The notes under the pieces are model-generated. The model saw only the letters and a program-made list of their open reading frames with translations. It ran no database searches and had not been told where the DNA came from. A stretch of 64,000 bases of DNA from the NCBI GenBank assembly GCA_038232415.1, contig JBBSHY010000001.1, positions 1-64,000 of the forward strand. The letters run 5' to 3'. Shown one piece after another: positions 8,213 through 15,565 of the stretch. The translations under genes and the position numbers were made by a program. This stretch comes from JBBRXZ01 sp038232415. Lineage in GTDB: Bacteria; Patescibacteriota; Saccharimonadia; Saccharimonadales; UBA4665. Position 1 is the first letter of the stretch. Every line of letters starts with the position of its first letter.

Positions 8213-9571
8213 TTATAAGGCTATGCTGTTGGGATTGATCGGTTCACCATCGTTGGCCAGCTGGGGTCCATTTAACGGTGTAACAGTAGGTGTGGTTGGC
8301 GACGGCTCGGCCGTGGGCGCGATAGTATTTGACGGTTCCTTTGGCGGTTCGATGACTGGAGCTTCTGCTAAGGGAACAGAGGTAGCACCAGTTTCATTGG
8401 TGGCAATTATAGCGGTAGGCGGCGGCGGTGCTTTGGTGAGAGTTTGTTTTGCTGCGTCAATTGCCAGCAAAGTATTTAGATCCTTTTTGGGCTCACCGAC
8501 TATAGGCTCAATAACTTTTTTATGGGCAATTGGTACACTGCCAGGACTGGCGATGTCTGGAGTGGTGGCAGTTTTCGTTGCTTCAGGGTTTTCATTTTCA
8601 GAGATATTGCTGGCTGGAGTTATCACGGGGCTGTTTATGTTACTGTCAGCCAGCTTTTGTGCCGCATCCGCCAGTAGCTTTTCATCGACGCTGGAGCTGG
8701 CAGCGGCATCAATATTTGATGTCGGTTCAGTTGAGGACGGTGTAGGTTCGGGTTGAAGTACTGTGGCTTCGTCGACTACGTCAGTGGCCGCCGTATCGTC
8801 CTTACTAGTACTTACAGGTGTGGGGTTGCTGGCATCGGGAGGGGTGGCGGCTGGTGGATTTTCCTCTTGGGTAGCACCGGCCGAAAAATCTTCAGTAGCC
8901 GGGGTTGTTTCTGTCGAAGTTTTTTGTATAACCGGTGATGTTGCTTCTTGAGTAGCTCCGGCCACAAAGTCCTCAATCTGAGCCTCAACGTCAGCTTCTT
9001 CGTGAGCCGTGGATTGAGTATTTTTTGCTGCTGCTTCTTCCTGCCCCAGTAAACTAGCTATTGGTTCGGTTGGCGGCGAAGAAGGTGATACTAACAAGGA
9101 GGGGGTAGTAGAGCCATTGCCTGTAGGAGGTTGTGGAGCCGCAGAAGTATTAACAACCGTGGCCGGTGGTGTGACTACGGGAGTAGTAGAAGTGCTAGCT
9201 TGCTCATCACCTAGTAATTGGTGAGTGACTTTGACGATATCTTCAAGGGTTACTTGTGATTTAACAAGGTAGCGATCGGCGCCCAAACGGTCGGCCCGCT
9301 GCTGGTCGTCACTTTGACCGAGGGCTGTAAGCATTATGACTTTGACGTTTTTAAGTTCTTCGGTGTTACGTATGATGTCTAGCATTTCAAACCCGCTGAT
9401 TTTTGGCATCATAACGTCAGAAATAATCAGATCGGGTTTCTCGGCTTTGGCGATAGCCAATGCTTCCTCGCCGTCTTTGGCTGAAACGATTAGATAGCCT
9501 TCAGCCTGCAGCCGTGCCTCATAAATTTCACGTAAGTTATTGTCGTCTTCGACCAGCATCAATTTTGTCAT
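8213..9571 (-). CDS. Response regulator with long disordered tail
   Basis: Residues 1-125 are a complete receiver domain: acidic pocket Glu8-Asp9-Asp10, phospho-acceptor Asp52 (LIISDVMMPK), Thr82 and Lys104. The remaining 325 residues are Pro/Thr/Ala/Ser-rich with no recognisable fold or DNA-binding domain. An internal repeat, EDF-[VS]-AGATQE, occurs twice around residues 200-240. The gene sits 50 bp behind the PAS histidine kinase and is presumably its partner. The output may be protein interaction through the tail; that is a guess. A TACAAT box sits in the 50-bp gap, so it may also have its own promoter. The start has AAAGGGG upstream. Confidence 0.85.
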   Translation of the reverse strand: MTKLMLVEDDNNLREIYEARLQAEGYLIVSAKDGEEALAIAKAEKPDLIISDVMMPKISGFEMLDIIRNTEELKNVKVIMLTALGQSDDQQRADRLGADRYLVKSQVTLEDIVKVTHQLLGDEQASTSTTPVVTPPATVVNTSAAPQPPTGNGSTTPSLLVSPSSPPTEPIASLLGQEEAAAKNTQSTAHEEADVEAQIEDFVAGATQEATSPVIQKTSTETTPATEDFSAGATQEENPPAATPPDASNPTPVSTSKDDTAATDVVDEATVLQPEPTPSSTEPTSNIDAAASSSVDEKLLADAAQKLADSNINSPVITPASNISENENPEATKTATTPDIASPGSVPIAHKKVIEPIVGEPKKDLNTLLAIDAAKQTLTKAPPPPTAIIATNETGATSVPLAEAPVIEPPKEPSNTIAPTAEPSPTTPTVTPLNGPQLANDGEPINPNSIAL

Positions 9572-9621
9572 AGCATCAACCCCTTTACATTTTGATTATG
9601 GTTAGGTTTGTCATTATTGTA

Positions 9622-10908
9622 TCACAGAGATAAGTTAGAACTCATCGGTATAATCTCAGTAGCGTTCTTTCCGTCTGCCCCGAACTTATTAGCCTTTTCA
9701 GTACTAAGCCTCGGCAGGTTTATATAAAAACTACTGCCCTTGCCTACCTGGCTCTCTACCCAGATCCGACCGTTATATAATTCGATGATTTTTTGGCAAA
9801 TAAACAGGCCAAGTCCGGTACCGCCGACTGTCCGGGTGGCTGAATTGTCGACTCTATAAAATTTTTGGAAAAGGTGTGGCAGGTCGTCGGCAGGTATACC
9901 TGGCCCCGTGTCACGTACATAACACTGAGCGACCTGTTCATTACCAGTTAAGCCTATGGAAATTCTGCCCTCGGGCGTGTATTTAACCGCATTGTCGAAT
10001 AGATTAGTAATAACTTCACGAAGCCGGTCCGGATCGGCGTACACATAATACAGGGGCATTAAAATCCGCTCTCCGGCCTGATTCTTATTATTTGTGGCGT
10101 TTATAATGTTACTTGCACCTGTAATAAAGTCCATGGATAAACCTTTTTTCTCGGCAACCAGACGCAGGTCACTGGTCAGCTGTTCCAGATACTCGCCTAG
10201 CTCTATGACGCTTGGGTGACTGGTCAGCCGGCCATCCTCGGCCTTAGCACTGGTAAGCAGATCCTGAAATAATTTACCAAGATGCTGGGTTGAAGTATGG
10301 GCTTTTTCAAGATAGTCACGGGCCCGGTTGTCTATATTCGTGACCTTTTCGTTCAAGGCCAGCGCCAGGTATCCTTCAATGGCCGCCACGGGCGTGCGCA
10401 TTTCATGGCTGGCGGTACTGATAAAATCAGCCCTTTGCCTCTCTTCGGCCCGTTCTTTACTGACATTACTGAGTATGGCCACGGCAGCTGTAACCCGCTT
10501 ATTAGCGTCTGTTATAGGTGTGAGGTTAAGACTAATGGGAATCTGCTTTCTGTCCCGGCTCATCAGGAAAGCGTTATTGGCACGTAAAGTTTGACCGGCA
10601 GTAAAAATCTGTTCAAAGGGGTTGTCTGTTTTGACATATGCTTCGCCTTTGTCATTGACCAGCTGAATAACGTAGTCTACGCTAATTCCGGTAGCTTCAT
10701 CAGGCTTCCAGCCGCAGATGGCACTGGCCCCAGGATTTATCAGCTGAATGATCCTTTGAGCGTCGATCAAAATCACACCATCTTCGATGTTATCAATTAT
10801 GGTTTTGAACTTTAAGCTATCATCGCGTAAGTTAGCCGGCAGATTAGTATTTGGAGAGCCTGGATTGGGGCTAGGAGCCTTTTTATTTAATAAATTTAAT
10901 AAATTCAT
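9622..10908 (-). CDS. Soluble PAS-domain sensor histidine kinase
   Basis: 428 aa with no membrane segment. A PAS domain (about 35-150: FKTIIDNIEDGVILIDA, INPGASAICGW) is followed by HisKA with phospho-accepting His168 (FISTASHEMRTPVAAIEGYL). The ATPase domain has the N box (TNLFDNAVKYTPEG), G1 (DTGPGIP) and G2 (GGTGLGLFICQKI). It is likely a cytoplasmic sensor that phosphorylates the response regulator encoded just downstream. The signal is unknown; a PAS domain can bind a small ligand or cofactor. Confidence 0.92.
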   Translation of the reverse strand: MNLLNLLNKKAPSPNPGSPNTNLPANLRDDSLKFKTIIDNIEDGVILIDAQRIIQLINPGASAICGWKPDEATGISVDYVIQLVNDKGEAYVKTDNPFEQIFTAGQTLRANNAFLMSRDRKQIPISLNLTPITDANKRVTAAVAILSNVSKERAEERQRADFISTASHEMRTPVAAIEGYLALALNEKVTNIDNRARDYLEKAHTSTQHLGKLFQDLLTSAKAEDGRLTSHPSVIELGEYLEQLTSDLRLVAEKKGLSMDFITGASNIINATNNKNQAGERILMPLYYVYADPDRLREVITNLFDNAVKYTPEGRISIGLTGNEQVAQCYVRDTGPGIPADDLPHLFQKFYRVDNSATRTVGGTGLGLFICQKIIELYNGRIWVESQVGKGSSFYINLPRLSTEKANKFGADGKNATEIIPMSSNLSL

Positions 10909-11015
10909 AACGCTTATACTTTAGTTTAGCAAATTTTATCGGAATCCGTTCAGTCTTTCCGGCTCTGTAGACGCCTTCTAACAGATATGATAAGATAATC
11001 CGACGACGAATTTAC

Positions 11016-11090
11016 GGCCTCATCGTCTAGCGGCTAGGACACCAGGTTCTCATCCTGGCAACCGGGGTTCGATTCCCCGTGAGGTCACCA
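11016..11090 (+). tRNA. tRNA-Glu (CTC)
   Basis: A full cloverleaf: acceptor GGCCTCA pairs with TGAGGTC (one G-U). The anticodon stem CCAGG/CCTGG encloses the loop TTCTCAT, giving anticodon CTC. The T arm is GGGGTTCGATTCCCC, and the 3' CCA is encoded (11088-11090). It stands at the left end of a plus-strand island of orphan genes whose repeats resemble this 3' end. Confidence 0.97.
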
Positions 11091-11111
11091 CTTTAATGCT
11101 ATTATTTAGTT

Positions 11112-11339
11112 ATGAATAGTCTGACAAAGAAAATACTTAGCCTCCTTTCCGTCGTTTGTATTGTTATAGCTTCAGTTCTTGCGTGGTTTTTTATTGAAAT
11201 AGGTTATGACGGCTGCTGTGGTGCTCCGCAAAACTATAGTAATGACAGCGTACAATCATTAACCCACCTAGCAGCTTTTCTCGTAGCTATTGTGTTAGTA
11301 TGGTTTGTTTTGCGGTGGGGCTGGAAGCACAAGTTATAA
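11112..11339 (+). CDS. Small two-helix membrane protein, cassette gene
   Basis: 75 aa: a short basic N-terminus, hydrophobic segment 9-30, a loop with GYDGCCGAPQN (adjacent cysteines), and a second segment 50-68. Topology and function are predicted only from hydrophobicity, and no family is recognised. The ATG lies 6 nt behind an extended -10 (TGC-TATTAT, 11100-11105), which starts 9 bp after the tRNA-Glu CCA. The message therefore probably has no leader. It is the first gene of the tRNA-Glu island and is followed by a 37-bp repeat. Confidence 0.6.
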   Translation: MNSLTKKILSLLSVVCIVIASVLAWFFIEIGYDGCCGAPQNYSNDSVQSLTHLAAFLVAIVLVWFVLRWGWKHKL

Positions 11340-11381
11340 CGAGCATATACGCATAAATCATGAAATTTTATGACTTCTGAT

Positions 11382-11418
11382 TTTAATTGATTCCATTGAA
11401 TCCCAGTTCGGGTCACCA
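11382..11418 (+). repeat. 37-bp tRNA-end-like repeat, copy 1
   Basis: Shares with copies 2 and 3 the core ATCCCAGTTC and the end GTCACCA at identical spacing, preceded by a TTCCA block. The last eight bases, GGTCACCA, equal the 3' end of tRNA-Glu at 11083-11090. Read as a tRNA it has no matching T stem, so it is not a tRNA gene. Confidence 0.75.
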
Positions 11419-11556
11419 AAAGCACATTACAAATGAGAAATATCGCCTAGAGTTCATTACTGAGCTGAGACGCTTGTTCTTATCTGTTAGCAGTACGATT
11501 CTCCCGGGAAATTAATCAGCGTAGGGTTATGCTTATTCGTGTGTTATATTCGGTTT

Positions 11557-12279
11557 ATGAAAAATAGGCCAAATCAACCCACATTCCCGTTCACAATAAA
11601 AAGCTGCCTTGGATTGATACTCCTCTATTCACCCGTAATTCCAGTACTTTTCTTCTCCCCACTGCTAATTGCTAAATTTTTCGGTTATTATTTGGCGCTG
11701 AGAATCGGTATAACTAAGAGTAACTTTATTGCATACGTCATACTGTCCCAAGTCGTTTCAGCTATCATTCTGTATTGGATAATTGTCCGGAGACTAAAAT
11801 TAACGCGGACTTCATGGACTACCTTAGGGCTTCGTAAGTTCGGCGGCTGGCGAGCCATAAAGTATATAGCGGGGTGGCCGCTAGTTATCATAGCCATAAG
11901 TATACTTATACTGGTTGTTACTTCGCTGTTCGGTGTAACTCCGCCAGACAATTCAAAAAATGCTGCCACTAACCTTTTGTCTGGTAAATTATTGCTTGGT
12001 TTAGTACTGGTCTCTCTAATGGCGCCGCTTATTGAAGAGATTTTATTTCGCGGCATGTTGTTCACAGCAGTCTCAGCGAAGTATAGCTACAGTTACGGTA
12101 TCGCGCTATCTTCTCTAATATTCGCAGTTATCCACTTGAACCCTTTGCAGATGATCACAGCTCTAATATTTGGCCCTTATCTATGCTGGATGTACAGAAG
12201 ACTGAATAGTATCTACCCTGGTATGTTATTGCACGCCCTACATAATGCAGCAGTGACCCTACTGTTCTTTTCACGATAG
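11557..12279 (+). CDS. CPBP family intramembrane protease (Abi/CAAX type)
   Basis: An integral membrane protein with several hydrophobic segments. The family motifs are EEILFRGMLF (the EExxxR metal/catalytic motif), HLNPLQMITALIFG and the late HALHNAAV. CPBP proteins are glutamic-type membrane proteases or immunity/abortive-infection proteins; which role applies cannot be told here. I chose the ATG at 11557, 6 nt behind an extended -10 (TGT-TATATT), over the in-frame GTG at 11539, which lies upstream of that -10 box. It lies in the tRNA-Glu island between repeat copy 1 and the partial copy. Confidence 0.85.
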   Translation: MKNRPNQPTFPFTIKSCLGLILLYSPVIPVLFFSPLLIAKFFGYYLALRIGITKSNFIAYVILSQVVSAIILYWIIVRRLKLTRTSWTTLGLRKFGGWRAIKYIAGWPLVIIAISILILVVTSLFGVTPPDNSKNAATNLLSGKLLLGLVLVSLMAPLIEEILFRGMLFTAVSAKYSYSYGIALSSLIFAVIHLNPLQMITALIFGPYLCWMYRRLNSIYPGMLLHALHNAAVTLLFFSR

Positions 12280-12506
12280 GCTGCACTTACAGCGAAAGTA
12301 AAGCCATCTATTCGGTGCCCACAGAGCACCGCTGCTTTAGCCGTGGGTGTCTATTAATTGCACGAGCGACGAACTCAATTATGTATGGTATATAAAATCG
12401 ATTTATAATTCGTTCCACCTTACGATTTCGCCTACAACAACTTTATAAATCGGGTGAGGTAGGTCCGCCACGTTTGTTAATTCTTTAAATTTGGTATTAT
12501 GCATGT

Positions 12507-12809
12507 ATGGACGACGACCAGCCCCAAAATCAAAAGTCTTCGGTTCAGCAACAAACCGTCGAAGCTATAAACAAGTACGACCGACCCGCTAAAACAGGAC
12601 TACTGTCATTACCATATCAATTGCCCGGGCTAATAGCGTTGTTGCCAGCCTATATTACTGATCGATTAGTGCATCGCAACGTCACACATAACGAAGGCTT
12701 GCTAATTGTGCTCCTTGTATTCTTCAGCTTTCAGATAGTGATAGGTTTGTACTTTCGGTCACTTCTTCGTAAACACCCTGACTTGAAGTGGCAAATTTTA
12801 ATCAGATAG
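12507..12809 (+). CDS. Orphan membrane protein of 100 aa
   Basis: A polar, Gln-rich N-terminus (about 1-32) precedes two hydrophobic segments (about 35-50 and 66-85) and a basic C-terminus. No family is recognised. The start ATG lies 6 nt behind TGG-TATTAT (12495-12500), the same promoter-to-start geometry as the other genes of this island, which supports the start and suggests independent transcription. The preceding gap (12280-12506) holds a CGGTGC/GCACCG hairpin near 12320 and AT-rich palindromes, but no further gene. Confidence 0.55.
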   Translation: MDDDQPQNQKSSVQQQTVEAINKYDRPAKTGLLSLPYQLPGLIALLPAYITDRLVHRNVTHNEGLLIVLLVFFSFQIVIGLYFRSLLRKHPDLKWQILIR

Positions 12810-12911
12810 TTCGGAAATCCGATTGTATGTGCCGCTGTGCTATAGCTTTTGGTTGAGCATATATTGTCGGAATTCTGACTTTAATATCTCTTTCCAGCGT
12901 TGAAGCTCACT

Positions 12912-12948
12912 ATAAATGGGTGCTAAGATTTCAAGTGAGAGGTCACCA
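12912..12948 (+). repeat. Partial tRNA-end-like repeat
   Basis: Only the last part resembles the other copies: GTGAGAGGTCACCA (12935-12948) is close to the tRNA-Glu end GTGAGGTCACCA. The next gene's -10 box starts 9 bp after the CCA, exactly as after tRNA-Glu itself. The left boundary is arbitrary. Confidence 0.45.
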
Positions 12949-12970
12949 CAAATATGGTATAATATATAAA

Positions 12971-13402
12971 ATGCCATTGCATAATCATGAACTTTTTAAA
13001 ACGCGTGACGATATTCCCGATCTTGTTGCTCCAGAACTTCTGCTGCCACCTGAACGTTCAAATGTTCATATACTAAAAGCAGAACAACATTCTCCTTCAA
13101 CAACTACACCTGTTGAGGTCGGATTCTGTTTTTATAAACTCGACGCAGGAAGATTCACAGCCGAACGACAATTACTTGGGTATTACCATGAAGATGGTGG
13201 AGTGCCTAAAGATTTTCTGGAAAATAACTGGGGTAATCATCTTGGTAGAGTAATGCTCAAAGCTATGCTGGATCCAGAACGACGAGCTCCGATTGATTTA
13301 GTTGAAGCGTACAGAAGAGAGAGTAAGTTTAGGGGATTCAATCCGAACGAAGAAGCTTTCTTTTCAGGCTTTGTTGAAAACTGGGGTGTTCTCGAACGAT
13401 AA
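12971..13402 (+). CDS. Orphan soluble protein of 143 aa, cassette gene
   Basis: A soluble, charged protein without recognisable domain. It begins MPLHNHELFKTRDD, has a central PVEVGFCFYKLDAGRF segment and ends in ENWGVLER. The start is set by an extended -10 (TGG-TATAAT, 12958-12963) 7 nt upstream. An in-frame upstream extension exists but would start inside the repeat and lies before the promoter. The gene is bracketed by the partial repeat (12948) and copy 2 (13443), so repeat-promoter-gene-repeat forms a unit. Function unknown. Confidence 0.6.
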   Translation: MPLHNHELFKTRDDIPDLVAPELLLPPERSNVHILKAEQHSPSTTTPVEVGFCFYKLDAGRFTAERQLLGYYHEDGGVPKDFLENNWGNHLGRVMLKAMLDPERRAPIDLVEAYRRESKFRGFNPNEEAFFSGFVENWGVLER

Positions 13403-13442
13403 TGATCTGGTATAGGGTTTACTGAACTTGATCAGTTCTTTC

Positions 13443-13479
13443 TTAATTCGGTTCCAATCTATCCCAGTTCCTGTCACCA
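13443..13479 (+). repeat. 37-bp tRNA-end-like repeat, copy 2
   Basis: Same length and spacing as copies 1 and 3: TTCCAATC block, ATCCCAGTTC core and terminal TGTCACCA. It is the most diverged of the three at the end (CTG in place of CGG before TCACCA). It starts 40 bp after the 143-aa gene and ends 39 bp before the 107-aa gene. Confidence 0.7.
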
Positions 13480-13518
13480 TTTATTGACTAAAGTAAACAG
13501 ATATTGTAATGTAGTTCC

Positions 13519-13842
13519 ATGAGCTACGACACCTTCCCCTTTGATAATCAAGGTCGACCTCCACATATATTTCGCCTAGCAGAAAAAGTGGGTATTGACG
13601 CTTTCAAAGATCGGTATTTTGCAGATACAGAAGGCGCGTATACTGAACTGCAAGAGCGTTATTATCCTGATGCATGGATGTTTACCGTCGGAGATGATCA
13701 AGAGCCAGCAGCTTCTTATACTGTAAGATGTTCTACTCCCGCAGAGCTTGCCCTTGCATACTCATTACGACCCAAAGGTATCAGTGCGCATATTATTTTA
13801 GAACCTGCTCAGCAGAATGGTGAAATTGTCCAAAAGCAATAA
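13519..13842 (+). CDS. Orphan soluble protein of 107 aa, cassette gene
   Basis: A soluble, acidic protein (MSYDTFPFDNQGRPPHIF at the start) with no recognised family and no membrane segment. TTGACT (13484-13489) and TGTAAT (13505-13510) are spaced 15 nt, and the latter lies 8 nt before the ATG, consistent with a leaderless message. The gene sits between repeat copies 2 and 3, ending 8 bp before copy 3. That is the tightest fit between gene and repeat in the island. Function unknown. Confidence 0.55.
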   Translation: MSYDTFPFDNQGRPPHIFRLAEKVGIDAFKDRYFADTEGAYTELQERYYPDAWMFTVGDDQEPAASYTVRCSTPAELALAYSLRPKGISAHIILEPAQQNGEIVQKQ

Positions 13843-13850
13843 TTTCTGTT

Positions 13851-13887
13851 TTTAGACGATTCCAATCGATCCCAGTTCGGGTCACCA
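13851..13887 (+). repeat. 37-bp tRNA-end-like repeat, copy 3
   Basis: Contains TTCCAATCG, the ATCCCAGTTC core and CGGGTCACCA. Its last 22 bases match the last 22 of tRNA-Glu at 16 positions without gaps, including TCGAT at the left and GGTCACCA at the right. It is the copy most similar to the tRNA. Confidence 0.75.
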
Positions 13888-13935
13888 ATTCGAACACTTT
13901 ATAAATGTTGTCTGACGTTTGCTATACTTCTGCTA

Positions 13936-14583
13936 ATGGAAGTTGTAGAGCAAACCAACAGTCGTGTAGTCCTAAAGTCAGCCATATCAAGAGCTTCGAT
14001 TTGGTCAGGCGGGTTGACCACTATTATTGCAGCCATTCTCTTTGCGAATCTTATTTCTGTTAAGGGTAATAGTTACTTCTACCATAGACTTTTACCAGCT
14101 GTACTCCTGTTATATGGACTTTTTTGTATAGTAACGCTCCGCATCAGTACTTTATCGCTTGATAAAGTTGCAGGTACAGTAACCCGCAGAAATAGTTACC
14201 TATTCGGGATAATTTCCAGGACAAGGTCTATGGAACTGGCTAATCTAGGACAATTTAGCATTAGGCACATAAGTACCTACAAATGGAATCCGGCTGCAAT
14301 GTGGTTCACGTTTCATAGTAATAATGCAAAGCTTATATTTAAGTCAGATCGCCTCCACTTCGGCGAAGGAGTTAATAGGTATGATGCGAGGAACTCCCAG
14401 GAGGAAGCGTTAGGCAACTTCGTAGCGCAATTTATTAGTCTGCCAGTGACTCTCAATGACAAGATGATTGATTCGAAAAACCTTAAAACTCGAATGTCAG
14501 CCGTTATCCTTTTGCTGGTAGCTGGAGGAGCTTTTGCGCTTGCGAGTACCTGGATATACTACCATCTGGTAAAACATCCTTAG
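13936..14583 (+). CDS. Orphan membrane protein with PH-like middle part
   Basis: 215 aa. Two hydrophobic segments near 22-40 and 52-68 are followed by a soluble stretch (about 75-170) with short alternating strands (SLDKVAGTVTRRNSYLFGIISRTRSMELANL) that recalls bacterial PH-like membrane domains. The family is not certain. A third hydrophobic segment lies at the C-terminus (about 186-208). The ATG lies 7 nt behind an extended -10 (TGC-TATACT, 13923-13928). It is the gene after repeat copy 3, and no further repeat copy follows it. Confidence 0.6.
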   Translation: MEVVEQTNSRVVLKSAISRASIWSGGLTTIIAAILFANLISVKGNSYFYHRLLPAVLLLYGLFCIVTLRISTLSLDKVAGTVTRRNSYLFGIISRTRSMELANLGQFSIRHISTYKWNPAAMWFTFHSNNAKLIFKSDRLHFGEGVNRYDARNSQEEALGNFVAQFISLPVTLNDKMIDSKNLKTRMSAVILLLVAGGAFALASTWIYYHLVKHP

Positions 14584-14617
14584 TATATTGATTAGCCTAA
14601 ACTAACTAATCAATATA
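14584..14617. terminator. Perfect 12-bp inverted repeat after the 215-aa gene
   Basis: TATATTGATTAG (14584-14595) and CTAATCAATATA (14606-14617) are exact reverse complements around a 10-nt loop. It begins one base after the stop codon. Only three Ts follow, so it is a weak intrinsic terminator or an RNA 3'-stabilising hairpin rather than a classical terminator. Confidence 0.5.
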
Positions 14618-14715
14618 TTTCCATCTAAGTATCTCGGCGCATATTTCTCTATAAATCGACAGGCGCATAAAATACCATAGATAACTAATTAAGTTAGATA
14701 TAGTAGGATGGGAGC

Positions 14716-14967
14716 ATGAGAAAACCAATTTCGTATCTGCGGAAAATAGCGGCGGTTATTATCGGTGTACCTTTATTTATTGTGGGGCTTATTCTTATTC
14801 CGTTGCCCGGGCCTGGGTTGTTGGTCTGCTTCGCGGCGCTTTTTATTATTTCTTTGGAGTTCGATTGGGCAAAGCCGCATCTGGAGCGCTCCAAGGCTGA
14901 ACTTAAGAAAATCATTCAAAAGTCTAAAGACCGCAGTAGCAACCTAACCGGCAAAAAGAAAAGCTAG
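14716..14967 (+). CDS. PGPGW-family transmembrane protein
   Basis: 83 aa. Two close hydrophobic segments (about 9-30 and 32-47) meet at the motif PLPGPGLLVC, matching the PGPGW family of small bacterial membrane proteins of unknown function. The tail is strongly basic (ERSKAELKKIIQKSKDRS) and probably cytoplasmic. The start has GGGAG a few bases upstream. Confidence 0.75.
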   Translation: MRKPISYLRKIAAVIIGVPLFIVGLILIPLPGPGLLVCFAALFIISLEFDWAKPHLERSKAELKKIIQKSKDRSSNLTGKKKS

Positions 14968-15000
14968 GTTAAAGTTTTCGGAATATTTTTAGGTTTTCGC

Positions 15001-15029
15001 TTGACGTAATACTTTTAAATAAATATAGT
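15001..15029 (+). promoter_or_regulatory. Promoter of the secreted Cys-rich protein gene
   Basis: TTGACG (15001-15006), a 17-nt spacer and TATAGT (15024-15029). The predicted start near 15036 gives a 66-nt leader with a near-perfect ribosome binding site, unlike the leaderless layout of the preceding island genes. Confidence 0.7.
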
Positions 15030-15101
15030 TATAGACGCATAACTAATGAGTGGGGCTAATGCTAATAGAATAGGTTGTCTACAGGCAGGAGGAACCATCA
15101 T

Positions 15102-15542
15102 ATGAAAAAAGAAATAACAACAAGTATGTATAACTTCTTTTCAGGGTTGGTAAGAAAAAAACGTGTGTTTATTGTAGCTAGTACTTTGCCTATATTAATG
15201 GGTCTGGGCATGACGCCGATAAGCTTTGGGCCATTTGCAAGTCAAGTATCTTTTGCCTGCTCTTTTGACCCAGCCATGGATGCTACTACTTCCAGTGATG
15301 ATGAGCCTATTGTCATTAATCCAATTTGGCGAGAATGCGTTGCAAATACTGCTGAAGCAGCTAGAAAAGAGTCCGACGCTTTCTTGCAAGAGTGTTTAGA
15401 TGAGGGCCACTATACTGAAGCGGAATGTATAGCAAAGGCCAGTGCATATAGGGATAAAATGCATGACTGGTTAACTTGCATATGTGTAGCTGAGCATAGC
15501 GGCCTATCGCCGCAAGGTTGTGGACCCCCGCCTTCTCCCTGA
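15102..15542 (+). CDS. Secreted cysteine-rich small protein
   Basis: 146 aa. The basic N-terminus MKKEITTS and the later RKKR precede a hydrophobic stretch (VFIVASTLPILMGLGM) typical of a signal peptide. The mature part holds seven or eight cysteines (ACSF, ECVAN, ECLDE, ECIAK, TCICV, GCGPP), suggesting disulfides outside the membrane. It is acidic, ends in a proline run, and has no recognised domain. AGGAGG (15087-15092) sits 9 nt before the ATG, the clearest Shine-Dalgarno in the window, so I rejected an in-frame upstream start at 15075. The combination of signal peptide and cysteines suggests a secreted factor, but no function can be assigned. Confidence 0.75.
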   Translation: MKKEITTSMYNFFSGLVRKKRVFIVASTLPILMGLGMTPISFGPFASQVSFACSFDPAMDATTSSDDEPIVINPIWRECVANTAEAARKESDAFLQECLDEGHYTEAECIAKASAYRDKMHDWLTCICVAEHSGLSPQGCGPPPSP

Positions 15543-15565
15543 TGAAATTCAAGTAGCACTCTGAC

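Noticed and set aside
11382..13887. Integron attC sites for the cassette-like genes
   Set aside because: The repeats are 37 bp, lack paired GTTRRRY cores and the imperfect inverted arms of attC, and no integron integrase is in the window.
11382..13887. tRNA genes at the repeats
   Set aside because: Only the terminal GTCACCA resembles a tRNA; there is no T stem, anticodon arm or matching acceptor strand.
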